Positions 53,401 through 63,524 of a stretch of 64,000 nucleotides of DNA are shown here, piece after piece. Location: positions 1,215,001 to 1,279,000 of the forward strand of contig JAPDOI010000117.1 of the NCBI GenBank assembly GCA_029168955.1, given 5' to 3'. The position numbers and the translations under genes were made by a program. How positions within the stretch are numbered: the stretch's first letter is position 1; every line of letters begins with the position of its first letter. The notes under the pieces were generated by a model, which was given only the letters and a program-made list of their open reading frames with translations, did not search any database and had not been told where the DNA came from. This DNA comes from Aplectana chamaeleonis (Eukaryota; Nematoda; Chromadorea; Rhabditida; Cosmocercidae).

Positions 53401-56299
53401 GAAATTTTCATTTTTGGGCCAAAATTTTTTGCGACCCTCTTCCACCACCGTTGTGAATTTCGCAACCCCGCTTGACCCTGGGGGGGGGGGTAACTTGGTG
53501 CGCTAAACACGAAAGTTATTTTAAGGGTTCTCCTACATGTGTAAATGTCGACCAGCAGTCAATGACGTAATGTTCTCAAGGTGTTTGTTTGGACGTTCTG
53601 GACAAATCTTACGAAAAGGTTCTTTTCGCTCACAAGGGAGGTGTTTAGAGTGTCAAACGCATCTGCGAAAACGACTAGTACCGTTAGTATCTCTTCTGGC
53701 TCAATAGTAAAAATGCGCAGTAGCCCTCTCCGAGCTGCAGGTTCGAAGAAGTTATGTGCATTTTTCAAGCCTCGCGGAAAGGTAAACGAGATTTTTATGA
53801 GTGTTCCAGAAAATTTTCTCGGATTCTGCTCGAAATTTGTGTGTAGGGATAATCTAGGGTGGTGAACACGAATCTGGAGTCCATTTGTCGAAGTTCCGAG
53901 GTTTACTGTAGGTTACGGTAGGTAACATGTCATTTAGGGGGCAAAAGCCACCTCAGTATCTTAAAAATCGACAAACGGACGTTAGAGTCGGATTCTTTAC
54001 CGCAAATAACCCCCGTACACAAATTTTGAGAAAAATCCGAGATTTTGACCAAACTACCGTATACCTATCGTAATCTGCAAAAAACAGATCCGTGTTTGGC
54101 ACTCCATATAACCCTCAGGAAATGATTTTGAGACATATCTATCATAGAAAACCGGAAATCTCGAAAGTGGCGTTTTTCCCTCGGAATTTCCCCGGTTGGG
54201 AAGCTTCAAAAGAAATTAGCCGAAAACTTTGGAAAATCGACTACTAAACCACAGATTCGTTATCAGCGCTCCAAAAAACCATCCTGGGATAAGTTTGAGT
54301 CAAATCTGGCACATTTTTCTAAAACGCTTCCAGAGCCCTCTAAACGGTATAAATAAAAACCCAACCGAAAATCCGTACAAGTACAAAATGCTGCCAGTTT
54401 GGACAAGGTATGGAAAATGTGTCTTCACCCAAACTTTGCTCAGGGGGGGGGGTAGTTTTGGGGCATTTATGACATTAAAGGACATTTATGAGGTCCGTTT
54501 CTGGATTTTCCGAAGACTAATGCGCTTTTTGGAAGGTACAGAAAGCACAAAAAACGACCTAAACGAGAAGCTTGTCACTTCTCGGAACCTGCAGCTCGGG
54601 ACGGGATACTGCGCATTTTTAGTAATGAGCCACAAGAGGTACTAACGATACTAGTCGTTTTCGCAGGTGAGTTTGACACTCTAAACACTTCCCTTGTCAG
54701 AGGAATTCCAGACATTGCTTCTCCCGAGAAAATCGCTTCTTTTTTCAATGTGTTTGCGTGTGCGATGTTCTCAAGAATCATTGAACAGATTGGAAGCACA
54801 ACCAGACATAAAAACGCCGTTCCCCGTCCACCATTATGATTCTCCCTATAATTTTCTACTGCTGTCCTATCATTCGCTATCGATCATGGGCACAGAAGCG
54901 GGTTTACCGCCAGCAACGAACAGGTTTTGGTCTGTTCTCTTCTTTTGTTTTTATTTTGGGATTAGAAGTTGGATGAGTAATGAGGTTCAGGCTGCTAGAG
55001 TATAGTCTATTTGCGACACAGACTATTGAGATAGCCAGTATCTGGAACATAGCTTGGCTTTGAACTTTGCGGATATTCGACTTTTCCAATGTACTGTGCT
55101 TATCTAGGCCAAAGTCCGGTACGCGATTGCGTCTCGACACGCTTTGCGACCGCACGCTCCCGAGTCAGAAGAGCTTCCAGCGTCGCAGCCGCCAATCTGC
55201 TGACTCTAGGTGGGTTTTAGAAAATGAAAACTAAGAAAAATTGGAGAAAATTGTATAAAAAAACCAAATCGGCTCGGCTTTGGCGCTGAAAACCCGACTG
55301 ACTCGAGCGCGTGCAGCTGCAAAGCGTGTCGAGACGCAATTGCGGACCGGAATTTGGCCCAGATAAGCACAGTAGGTGTTTATTGAGCTTTCCTGATATT
55401 GAACACTTTTTTTTCAAACTTGTGGTCTATGGGGCTGTCCAGGTAATAATCTAGATAGCAACGCCCTCTCTTATCGAACTACTAAACTTAATGAACAATC
55501 TGGTACAAGGGCGGCTCTGCTCTTTCGGAGCACCTATCGCGGTCTGTTTTACAGAACAGCTGAGCTCATGAGAGCAATGTAAATGACAGAAGAAGGCCCC
55601 TAATATCAGTTTTTTGCTGATTGGGCATTTGCGATTCTGACGATCATTTAGGTCGCCACCGGTTGACAAAGAGGTCTGAAAGAGGTTGAAGAGAAAAATA
55701 CTGTGGTGAAGCTAAGTTGAAATCGAGAAGTGAAATTGAAAACATCTGGCGATGTGACCTCTACTAGTTTATGAGGTTAGGTGGCAATCCCTTTTTGGAA
55801 GATTTACAATTCTGCTTGACCCTGCATTCGGTAGTTTCCAAAGCGTTATCTGAAGCATTCAGATATTTGAGGTGTTCTAAACGCGCTATATAAGAATCAC
55901 CCAACCACTCGGGTGTGAAAAAAATTTCATCGATTTTTCATTGTTTTCTCCCATGTTTTTCACGTTTTTGCGACATGGTCCTATTCTCTGTCATTATACC
56001 CCCCGCCTAACCCTGAGATAACCTTTCAATAATCGTACAGAATCTATGTTGAGGAATCATCGAATAGCGTAAGCCGTCAGCTAAAGGTCATCTGTGTTAT
56101 GGCTTTTCTTTCTGCTCCATGATGAGAGATTGTTATTGTTCGCTTGAAGGCCGCGGCGACAGCGCTGAACGTGAATGCAGCCCAGTACTCGAATCTCATT
56201 CCGTTGTCATTCGATCAGGAGGAATTCATTAGGCAGGAAGAGGAAAAACGCACCAAGCAACGTGAGCGGCTGCAGAATACGTTGCGGCTGAAGAAATAG
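50459..56299 (+). CDS. uncharacterised 132-residue protein, three exons
   Basis: Exons 50,459-50,582, 50,639-50,763 and 56,150-56,299 join in frame (phase 1 across a 56-nt intron, phase 0 across a 5.4-kb intron). The protein starts MTNRPGGLEDYLYPNRDVPT, then EDFFKAWLAGESPRPPS. Next is a helical stretch TEAIVDQLIRENQDLIEKEA, then QYSNLIPLSFDQEEF, and a charged coiled end (RQEEEKRTKQRERLQNTLRL). There is no signal peptide or membrane segment, so it is probably intracellular. The AI..LI.EN..LI pattern faintly recalls the SS18 N-terminal homology domain, too weak to name it. I do not recognise the family. The short first intron and clean codon structure argue for a live gene. An extra exon in the long intron cannot be excluded. 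Confidence 0.7.
51235..51617. mobile_element. hAT-like MITE copy 3, exact duplication
   Basis: 383 bp with perfect ends CAGGGTCAAGCGGGGCGTTG and CAACCCCGCTTGACCCTG. gttttgat is duplicated exactly (51,227-51,234 and 51,618-51,625). Non-coding. Confidence 0.9.
52004..52282. mobile_element. TA-flanked palindromic MITE, copy 3
   Basis: 279 bp, ends CTGTGCTTATCTGGGCC and GTGTC(A)AATTCC..AGAGAAGCACAG, TA on both sides. It contains two GCGGCCGC motifs. Confidence 0.9.
52310..52807. mobile_element. hAT-like MITE copy 4, decayed
   Basis: The left end CAGGATCAAGCAGC and right end GCGCAACAGCCTGCTCAACCC are recognisable, and GTCGTAGCTCCGCTGAAAA is shared inverted with copies 1 and 2. No duplication survives. 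Confidence 0.6.
53183..53480. mobile_element. hAT-like MITE copy 5, left end decayed
   Basis: The right end CGCAACCCCGCTTGACCCTG is identical to copy 3. The left side (GGTCATGCGGAGCGTCGTG) aligns with copy 3 but lacks the CAG. A poly-G run follows the right end. Confidence 0.6.
53627..54715. mobile_element. ~1.1-kb element with ~110-bp inverted ends
   Basis: The left block 'CACAAGGGAGGTGTTTAGAGTGT', then 'GCATCTGCGAAAACGACTAG' and 'GTTAGTATCTCTT.TGG' is mirrored at 54,605-54,715. The inside shows the GTTACGGTAGGT and CACGAATCTG phrases of the ~1-kb family. No coding frame. Confidence 0.7.
55094..55372. mobile_element. TA-flanked palindromic MITE, copy 4
   Basis: 279 bp, ends CTGTGCTTATCT and AGATAAGCACAG, TA on both sides. 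The inside is related to copies 3 and 5, with the GCGGCCGC cores decayed. Confidence 0.9.
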
Positions 56300-56599
56300 A
56301 TGAAGGATGGCTTCCGATTGTGTTCCAATCGCTTTCATCAGCTTCCTTGCTGGTTTTTCTGTGATTTCAATTGATTTTGGTTGGTTTCTCGCGTCTTTCT
56401 GTCGTCTTCTGCTCACTTTTTAATGCACTTATTTGTTGTTTTTAGTGTTTTCGTGTTTCTGAAGATTGTAAGGAGTATTTCCACTTTTTGTTACGGTGCT
56501 ACTTGGTTATATCAGACCTGCCATGGCGTTAAGCACTGGACCACAACACTGGCAGAGACATGAGTTTCGGAGAAGTTAATGCCCCATGAGCCACCATGT

Positions 56600-58960
56600 G
56601 GCCCATATGCCCACATGAATCGTTTTGATAGGGTTTTTTAAGTAAGAGTTTCATTCTCGGAGATTTTTGAATGAAATTATGCTATGGATGGGTTCTTCTA
56701 CAAGCTTCTTAGTGCGTGGGCCACTGGGTGACCCGCAGGCGTCCTATTTCAGGGCACTTTGTGATCCGTAGGCGCAGAATGATTCTTGTCTAGCGAAAAT
56801 TTCTCGAAATTCTATTCTTCAGAGTAAAAATGTGTCGCTGGGGAGTCCATTTATAGTTTTTTTAGCTTCGTGAGCCCCTATTTGTGGCCCACCGACGTCC
56901 TATTTCAAGGCATTGTGTGGATCACAGGCTCGAATCTAGTTTTGTTAACAGAAGGTTAGCAAAATCCACCTGTTTTGAATGAAGTTATGCTATAGATGGG
57001 TTCTTTTACACACTTGTTAATATGTGGGCCACTGTGACCCACAGGCGTCCTATTTCTGAACACATATTGGGCCGCAGGTGCAGAATGATTCTTGTTTAGC
57101 AAAAATTTCTTGAAATTCTATTGTTCAGAGGGAAAATGTGTCGCTGAGGAGTCTATTTATAGTTTTATAGCTTCGTTGGGCACTTTGTGGCCCACCGACG
57201 TACTATTTCAAGGCATTGTGTGTATCACAGGTTCAAAACGAGTTTTGTGAGCTGAAGGTTCACAAAAGTCTACCTATTTTAAATGAATTCATGCTATAGA
57301 TGGATTCTTTTACACGCTTGTTAGTACGTGGGCCACTGTGTGACCCACAGGCGTCCTATTTCAGGGCACTTTGTGAGCCGCAGGTGCAGAATGGTTCTTG
57401 TTCAGCAAAAATCTCTTGAAATTCTGTTCTTCAGAGTGAAAATGTTCTGCTAATGAGTCCATTTACGCGTTTGTAGCTTTGGGAGTCACTCTGTGGCCCA
57501 CCGGCGTTCCATTATGGGGCACTGTGTGTATCACAGGTTCAAAACGAGTTTTGTGAGCTGAAGGTTCACAAAAGTCTACCTATTTTAAATGAATTCATGC
57601 TATAGATGGATTCTTTTACACGCTTGTTAGTACGTGGGCCACTGTGTGACCCACGGGAGTCCTATTTCTGAGCACTTTTTGGGCCGCAGGTACAGAATAG
57701 TTCTTGTTTAGCAAAGATTTCTTGAAGTTCTATTCTTTACAGTTAAAATGTGTCGCTGAGGAGTCCATTTATAGTTTGCAGCTTTGTGAGCCACTTTGTG
57801 GCCCACCGACGTACTATTTCAAGGCTTTGTGTGGATCTTAGGTTCAAATCGAGTTTTATGAGCAGAAGGTTCGCCAAAGTCCACCTTTCTTGAATGAAAT
57901 TATGCTATATGTGGAATGAGTTCTTTTTCACGCTTGTTAGTACGTGAGCCACTGTGTGGCCCGCAGGTGTCCTATTTTAGAGCTTTGTGTGGACCACAAG
58001 AATCATTTTTGTTAAGCTAAAATTTTTCAAAATTCTTTTTTTGAGAGTGAAATTGTGGCGCGGAGGAGTTCATTTATAGTTTTGTAGCTTTGTGAGTCAC
58101 ACCCTGGCCCAATGGCGTCCTATTTTAGGGCAGGTCGTGGGCCACGGGTGCAGAATGATTTTTGTTTAGCAAAGATTCTCCGAAGTCGTTTTTTCAGAGT
58201 GATATTGAGTCGCTGAGGCGTATATTCACACGTTTGTAGCTTTCTGAATCACCCTGTGGCCAACCAGCGTCCCATTATAGGGCAATTTGTGGGCCACGGG
58301 TGCAGAATCATTTTTGTTCAGCAAAAATTATTGAAAATTCTATTCTTCATAACCAAATCTTGTTGCTGAGGAGTTCATTTGCACGTTTGTAGCTTTGTGA
58401 GCCACACTGTGGCCCACCAGCGTCCTATTTAAAAACATCATGTGTATCACGCTTTTAAATTGAGTTTTGTGAAAGTTCACAAAAATCTAACTTTTCTGAA
58501 TGAAGTGGGGCACTGTGCGGCCCACGGGTGACTTACTAGAAGGCATTTGTGAATCGCAGGTTCAACATGAGTTTTTTAGCCAAAGCTATAGAAGTTTACT
58601 TGTTTTGAGTGACATTATACCACATATAGGTTTTTCTTCATGCATGATAGTACGTGGGCCCCTGTGTGACCCACTGACGTCTAGCTTCAGGGCGATTTGT
58701 GGGCCACTGTGCAGAATCATTTTTTGTTTAGCAGAAATTCTTGTCCTGAGAGGGAAAATGGGTCGCTGAGAGGTCCATTCACACGCTTGTAGCTTTGTGA
58801 CTCTCAATGTGGCCTACCGGTGTAATACTTCAAGGCATGGTGAATCACAGGTTCACATTCATTTTGTTGAGTAAAAAATGCACAAAAGTCTCGTTTTTGA
58901 GAGGAGTCATGCCACAGGTAGTTTTTTTTGTATGTTTCTGGCTATGTGAGCCTTTGTGTG
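56600..58960. repeat. 152-bp satellite arranged as ~305-bp dimers, ~8 dimers
   Basis: The anchor ATGAA(A/G)TTATGCTAT recurs at 56,671, 56,979, 57,283, 57,589 and 57,893, spacing 304-308 bp. Each dimer has two related halves. One is 'GTGGGCCACTGTGTGACCCA..GGCGTCCTATTTC' with 'TTCTTGTTTAGCAAAAATTTC'. The other is 'GTGGCCCACCGACGTACTATTTCAAGGCA' with 'GAAGGTTCACAAAAGTC' (each written here in pieces). Later copies lose regularity. It lies between the two plus-strand genes. Confidence 0.88.
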
Positions 58961-59151
58961 ATCTACGGGCGGGCAACGGACAGATGCTAAAGGCGTCCCC
59001 TTACCGTCGACAAAGATTTGCTATCCAGGATGTTTACCATCCACTATCATTTCACTTAGAAAATCCAGTCGGCGAGGGACGTCATTCTCGACGTCTTATA
59101 GTGTGCTCCTCAGAACCTCCTAGTGTTCACAAAAGATTGTTTACATAGACA

Positions 59152-59480
59152 CAGGGTTGAGCAGGCCGTTGCGACCGGTGACCAAAATTTTACGACCCCC
59201 TGGTGACCGAAATTTTCACGAACCTCCCCCCTTGGGGTGCAAAAATTTTCATGACCAAGATTTTTACGACCCCCCCCGAAGCTAATCTTCATTTGAACTG
59301 TTCAGAATTCATACGCGAATTGCTACTTTTGCCTCACTCTACCTTTCCGGGTGGTTTGGAGATAAACCCCATTTTTTCGAACATTTTACGAACCCCCTCC
59401 CCCAAATTTCATTTTTTCGAAAAAGTTCGGAAATTTTTACGACCCCCTGTTGCGACCGGTCGCAAGCCTGCACAACCCTG
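59152..59480. mobile_element. hAT-like MITE copy 6, with empty site in window
   Basis: 329 bp, ends CAGGGTTGAGCAGGCCGTTG and CGCAAGCCTGCACAACCCTG. catagaca is duplicated exactly (59,144-59,151 and 59,481-59,488). The paralogous site 60,740-60,747 has a single catagaca and no insertion. Confidence 0.95.
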
Positions 59481-59752
59481 CATAGACACTATCAGTTTGA
59501 TCTTTTACATAACCTTTTTACTACACAACCCGAACACTTCTCGTTAAAAGATTTATGGAAGCATTAATAGTAATAATGACATATTACAATTACTTTTGAG
59601 ACAATGGAAATATCAGAGGAACTGGTATTTAGAAAGCAAGGGAAAAGGGGAAGCCCAGGGAACCTAGTTCTCGTCAAGGAGCGGGAAAGGCTCGACCCAT
59701 CTCGTATGTGGAATGGGTTTCAGAGAGCCTGCGGGAGAGCCGACTGGCTCTA

Positions 59753-60031
59753 CTGTGCTTATCTGGGTCAAATTCCGGTCCGCAATTGCGTCTCGACACG
59801 CTTTGTGGCCGCGCGCTTTCGAGTCGGAAGAGTTTCCAGCTCCGCAGCCCCCGATCTGTTGACTCTAGGTGGGTTTTGGAAACCGGAAACTAATAAAAAT
59901 TGGAGGAAATTGTATAAAAAAGCCATATCGAGTCGGCTTTGGCGCTGGAAACCCGACTGACTCGGGCGCGTGCAGCCGCAAAGCGTGTCGAGACGCAATA
60001 GCGGACCGGAATTTGACCCAGATAAGCACAG
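59753..60031. mobile_element. TA-flanked palindromic MITE, copy 5, with empty site in window
   Basis: 279 bp, ends CTGTGCTTATCTGGGTC and GACCCAGATAAGCACAG, TA on both sides. Copy B of the duplication has one TA at 61,000-61,001 and no insertion. Confidence 0.95.
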
Positions 60032-60180
60032 TAGGGTCGACGGGCGCACATACTCTGTTCTGGGGCCACGCCTCTCGCTTGCGTGTCTGGGGCCACGCCC
60101 GTCGCTTGCATGTTGGTGAAAGGATTCGGTAGACATACGGCCTACTGGAGATCTTGATTTTACTGCACGGATGTTTCTAC

Positions 60181-60673
60181 ACTTCACCTGAAAGAATTGT
60201 TTGCTCATTGCTCCGTCTTCCATTAGCGCAATACGACATAACAGGCTACTAGATTACGCTAATGGATTGCATATAAGAGAGAGGCGACTGTGAGACAACA
60301 TCTCGATTGGTCCATCTGTCAACGCCTGCTGCCAGCCGAGCTGGCAGGCTCTCCGGCTGGTCCGCTGGTCCCTTCCTCTGGTCCCAAGAATGTATCCCCT
60401 TCGTCTAGAATAGATAAAGATACGCTCTCCCTTTTCCTCTAGTAAATAAGTATGCCCAAAGAATACAGTTTGTGGAACCCAGTCCAATTAGGTTAATGAT
60501 TATCTTTTGGAGCTGGTTGTTCCCCCTTTCAACACCCTTCTCCTTACCCCCGGGTGGCGCGGTTCCCTAATTAATTACCCATTTTGCTCTCAATCTTTAT
60601 CTTCCATCAATGATGTTTCAATGGTATTATTGATTTATTATTAAACATGTTATGTAGCAATGTGTGTAGTAAA
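60181..60673. other. spacer between duplicated segments
   Basis: No gene was recognised. It contains a short inverted GCCGAGCTGGC block near 60,332. Confidence 0.4.
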
Positions 60674-61114
60674 ACCGTCATTCTCGACACCTGATAGTGT
60701 GCTCCTCAGAACCTCCTAGTGTTCACAAAAGATTGTTTACATAGACACTATCAGTTTGATCCTTTGCCTTTTTACTACACAACCCGAACACTTCTCGTTT
60801 ATAGATTTATGGAAGCATTAATAGTAAACATTACATATTACAATTACTCTTGAAACAAAGGGAATATCAGAGGAACTGGTTTTTAAAAAGCAAGGGAAAA
60901 GGGGAAGTCCAGGGAAGTCCTTGTCAAGGAGGGGAAAGGCTCGACCCATCCCTCATGCGGAATGAGTCCCAGAGAGCCTGCGGGACAGCCGACTGGCTGT
61001 AGGGTCGACGGGCGCACAAACTCTGTTCTGGGGCCACGCCCGTGCTTGCATGTTGGTGAAAGGATTCGGTAGACATACAGCTCACTGAAGATCTTGATTT
61101 TACTGCACTGATGT
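60674..61114. repeat. duplicated segment, copy B (unoccupied)
   Basis: Same sequence as copy A without the two transposons, giving direct views of both empty target sites. Confidence 0.9.
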
Positions 61115-61116
61115 TT

Positions 61117-61900
61117 CTACACTACAAGCGGCCCATTTTCCTGGGCGCTTTGTGAGCCACAATCGCAGATTCGATTCCACCAAACAAAAATCCTAAATAT
61201 TATTTTTTCTTCAAGTAAAATTGTGTCTTTAAGCCACCTATACGTTGCTGGCTGTGTGAGCCACCCCTTTACCCAAAGTGTCCATTTCGGAGAATGATGG
61301 ATCACAGTTGTAGCTCAGACAATTTTCTGGCAAAAAAAAATGGTGCGACCCACCATGTGGCCTACAAAAACTCCTATTCGAGTATATGTGTGGGCCAAAA
61401 GTTCGGATTGAAGTAGTTGTTGTACCTGTACGAGTTTTTTATGGTGCGGTCCTCCCACGTTTCCGTAATCTTGTGGGCCACCATGTGGTTCATTAGCTGC
61501 CAGTCCTGGAGATCCGAATGAGCCACGGTGTTATTCACAGGTTTTAACCAGTAATCGATTCGACACCGCTTCTCGAATAATGATTGATTCTTGTCGGGTC
61601 TAGAGTTATTTGTGATAGATGTGACCCTTGTGACCCACCACGCGGCCCACCAGTATTTGTTCTGCAAATACTCGTGTGTGAATCACCTGTCTGAGCGTTT
61701 TTTTTGTGAAATTGCCTTTTCGTCTCTCGCTGGGACACCTTGTGACGTAAAAGCGCTCTATATGGGGGTCTAGATCGCCGAGAGGGACAGATAACCTTTG
61801 AAGAACATGCTTTTGGTCTATTTCTCGTGTGAGGTTTTTATAGCAAATATAAAGAAGCCGCTGTGGCACCGTGACCATGTGGCCCCTTCAAAAATAGTCT
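61117..61900. repeat. diverged stretch of the 152-bp satellite
   Basis: Irregular 'GTGAGCCAC', 'GTGGCC(C/T)AC' and 'TTTTTT.GTGAAATTG' phrases at roughly 120-150-bp spacing match the array at 56.6-58.9 kb. The duplicated segments therefore lie inside the former array. Confidence 0.6.
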
Positions 61901-62272
61901 GACAAGACTCGGACCCGCTATGACCCAGTAATCAGAAACACCATGTGTGCTGAATGGAGGTGGGCTAAAACTGTGGGTTCGCTGTCTTTGGGGGCTGGGT
62001 CCTGCCACGATTGTCTTTGCCGGTGCTTAGGGTCTAGCTTTGCGTCTAAAAATAGTATTATCTGTTGAACACCTTCATTTTTCCAGATTGTTTCTTGATG
62101 TGTGTTCTGCTATTCGATTTCTATGCTCTTTAAATTGAGTTTTAATATAAGGATAAACTTTTTTTTGTGATTTTTTTAGTTGCTTGTATGTACGTGTTCC
62201 GATTGCGGTGGGTATTTCGCAAACTGTGTTTTCATATGGCTGCCATGATTTGTGAATGATTTACCCCTACAG
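61901..62272 (+). promoter_or_regulatory. presumed outron/promoter of the Mediator gene
   Basis: TTTACCCCTACAG ends at 62,272, directly before the ATG, with no upstream exon that fits: a trans-splice-type acceptor. No TATA-like or other promoter motif can be singled out. Confidence 0.5.
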
Positions 62273-62489
62273 ATGAATATTCCGCCCGCGTTTCCGATGC
62301 CGCAGGCGTCGAACTATCAGAGTGATCCAGAAAAGGTAATAGCTACTCTGATTAATGAGTAATTTTGCCAAATTCGCTTTTTCTCCAGATGAATACAGCC
62401 ATCTCTTATTTGGAGGTGAAGGTGATGGACGCGAAGAAAACCATCGAGGAGCTGTTGTATATGCTCGATATGCAGGACAAGGTTCCTTG
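62273..62489 (+). CDS. mdt-8: Mediator complex subunit 8 homologue, 5' part
   Basis: Exons 62,273-62,335 and 62,389-62,489 join in phase 0 across a 53-nt intron. The protein begins MNIPPAFPMPQASNYQSDPE, then MNTAISYLEVKVMDAKKTIE, then ELLYMLDMQDKVPW. MED8 proteins start with such a helix (L..LE.KV.D.K..I), followed by a W-P pair. I place the second donor at TTG|GTGGGC so that the next exon supplies the rest of Trp and, if the family holds, Pro. MED8 is a head-module subunit of Mediator, bridging activators and RNA polymerase II in the nucleus. The gene continues beyond the window; the following 1.5 kb is intron full of repeats. A donor at AAG|GTTCCT is a weaker alternative. The name is from pattern memory. 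Confidence 0.55.
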
Positions 62490-62551
62490 GTGGGCTTTTT
62501 GTTGTCTTTTTGCTCCTGTGTATACACTTATGAATTGTGCTATCTAACAAT

Positions 62552-63520
62552 AGAAGTATACAAAGCGTACTGCGTTCTCTGGGCCGATATTCGGTCCGCA
62601 ATTGCATCTCGACACGCTTTGCGGCCGCGCGCGTTCAAGTCGGTCGAGTTTCTAGCGCCAAAGCCGACTAGATGGGGCTTTTTTATACAGTTTTCTTCAA
62701 TTTTTCTCAATTTCCAGTTTTTAAAACCCACTGGAGTCAACAGATCGGCGGCTGCAGCGCTGGAAACTGTTCCAGCTCGGGAGCGTGTGGCCGCAAAGCG
62801 TGTCGAGAAGCGATTGCGGACCAGAATTTGGCCTAGAGAAGCACAGTATGTCGCATCTGCGTAAACGAATAGTATTGCTAGTATCTCTTGAGCATATATA
62901 GTAAACTACCCGGTACCCCGTCCCGAGCCGCATTTTCGGAGAAGTTATGAGCGTTTTAAAGTTTCGCGAAATGGTAAGGGTGCCCATCAGAATTTTTTTG
63001 GGGTGTTTTGAAAAAAAAATTCAGGATTTTGCTAAAATTTTGTATGTAGGGGTAATCTAGGGTGCTGAAAACGATACTGGGGTCCGTTCGTCGAAATTAT
63101 GGCGTATACGGTAGGTTACGGTAGGTAATATGCCATATAGGGCGCCATACCTACCTTAATGGTTAGAAAATCGGAAAATGGACATCGAATTCGTATTCGC
63201 CACCACGAATAACTCCCGGATACAAATTCCGAGTCAAATCTGGGACTTCGATCCAACTACCGGGTACCTACCGTAATCTAGAAAGTTGGAAAACAGGCCT
63301 CAGATTCGTGTTAAGCACATCAAATTACACCCAGAGAATGATTTTGAGACACAACAATCGAAGAAATTCGGAAATCTGGAAAGTGGCGTTCTGTCGTCGA
63401 AATCCCCCCCCCCTCTCGTTTGGATGTTTCGAGCGAATTAGGCCGAAAACTCTGTAAAATCGACGAACAAACCATAGATTTGTGATCAGCGCCCCCAAAA
63501 AAAAACCCTGGCAAGGAAAG
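62552..63520. mobile_element. long-TIR element with a MITE inserted in its left end
   Basis: GAAGTATACAAAGCG (62,554) continues after the MITE as TGTCGCATCTGCG..ACGAATAGTA, the same left end as the element at 3,961. The inside has GTTACGGTAGGTAATATGCC and CACCACGAATAACTCC. A clear right end is not identified. Confidence 0.6.
62570..62846. mobile_element. TA-flanked palindromic MITE, copy 6
   Basis: 277 bp, ends CTGCGTTCTCTGGGCC and GGCCTAGAGAAGCACAG, TA on both sides. It contains GCGGCCGC. It lies in the Mediator gene intron and inside another element's terminal repeat. Confidence 0.9.
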
Positions 63521-63524
63521 ACGA

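Larger units (their letters stand above)
50764..56149. other. 5.4-kb intron 2 of the 132-residue gene, filled with transposons
   Basis: The donor is CAG|GTACCT and the acceptor a weak CTTGAAG. Inside are three hAT-like MITEs, two TA-flanked palindromic MITEs and a ~1.1-kb long-TIR element, with decayed relatives between. The other intron of this gene is 56 nt, so the size is explained by insertions. Confidence 0.65.
59078..60180. repeat. duplicated segment, copy A, with two transposon insertions
   Basis: CATTCTCGAC..ATAGTGTGCTCCTCAG through 'CACAACCCGAACACTTCTCG', 'GAGAGCCTGCGGGA.AGCCG' and 'GGATTCGGTAGACATAC' is repeated at 60,674-61,114. Copy A carries the hAT MITE (59,152-59,480) and palindromic MITE copy 5 (59,753-60,031) that copy B lacks. 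Confidence 0.9.
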
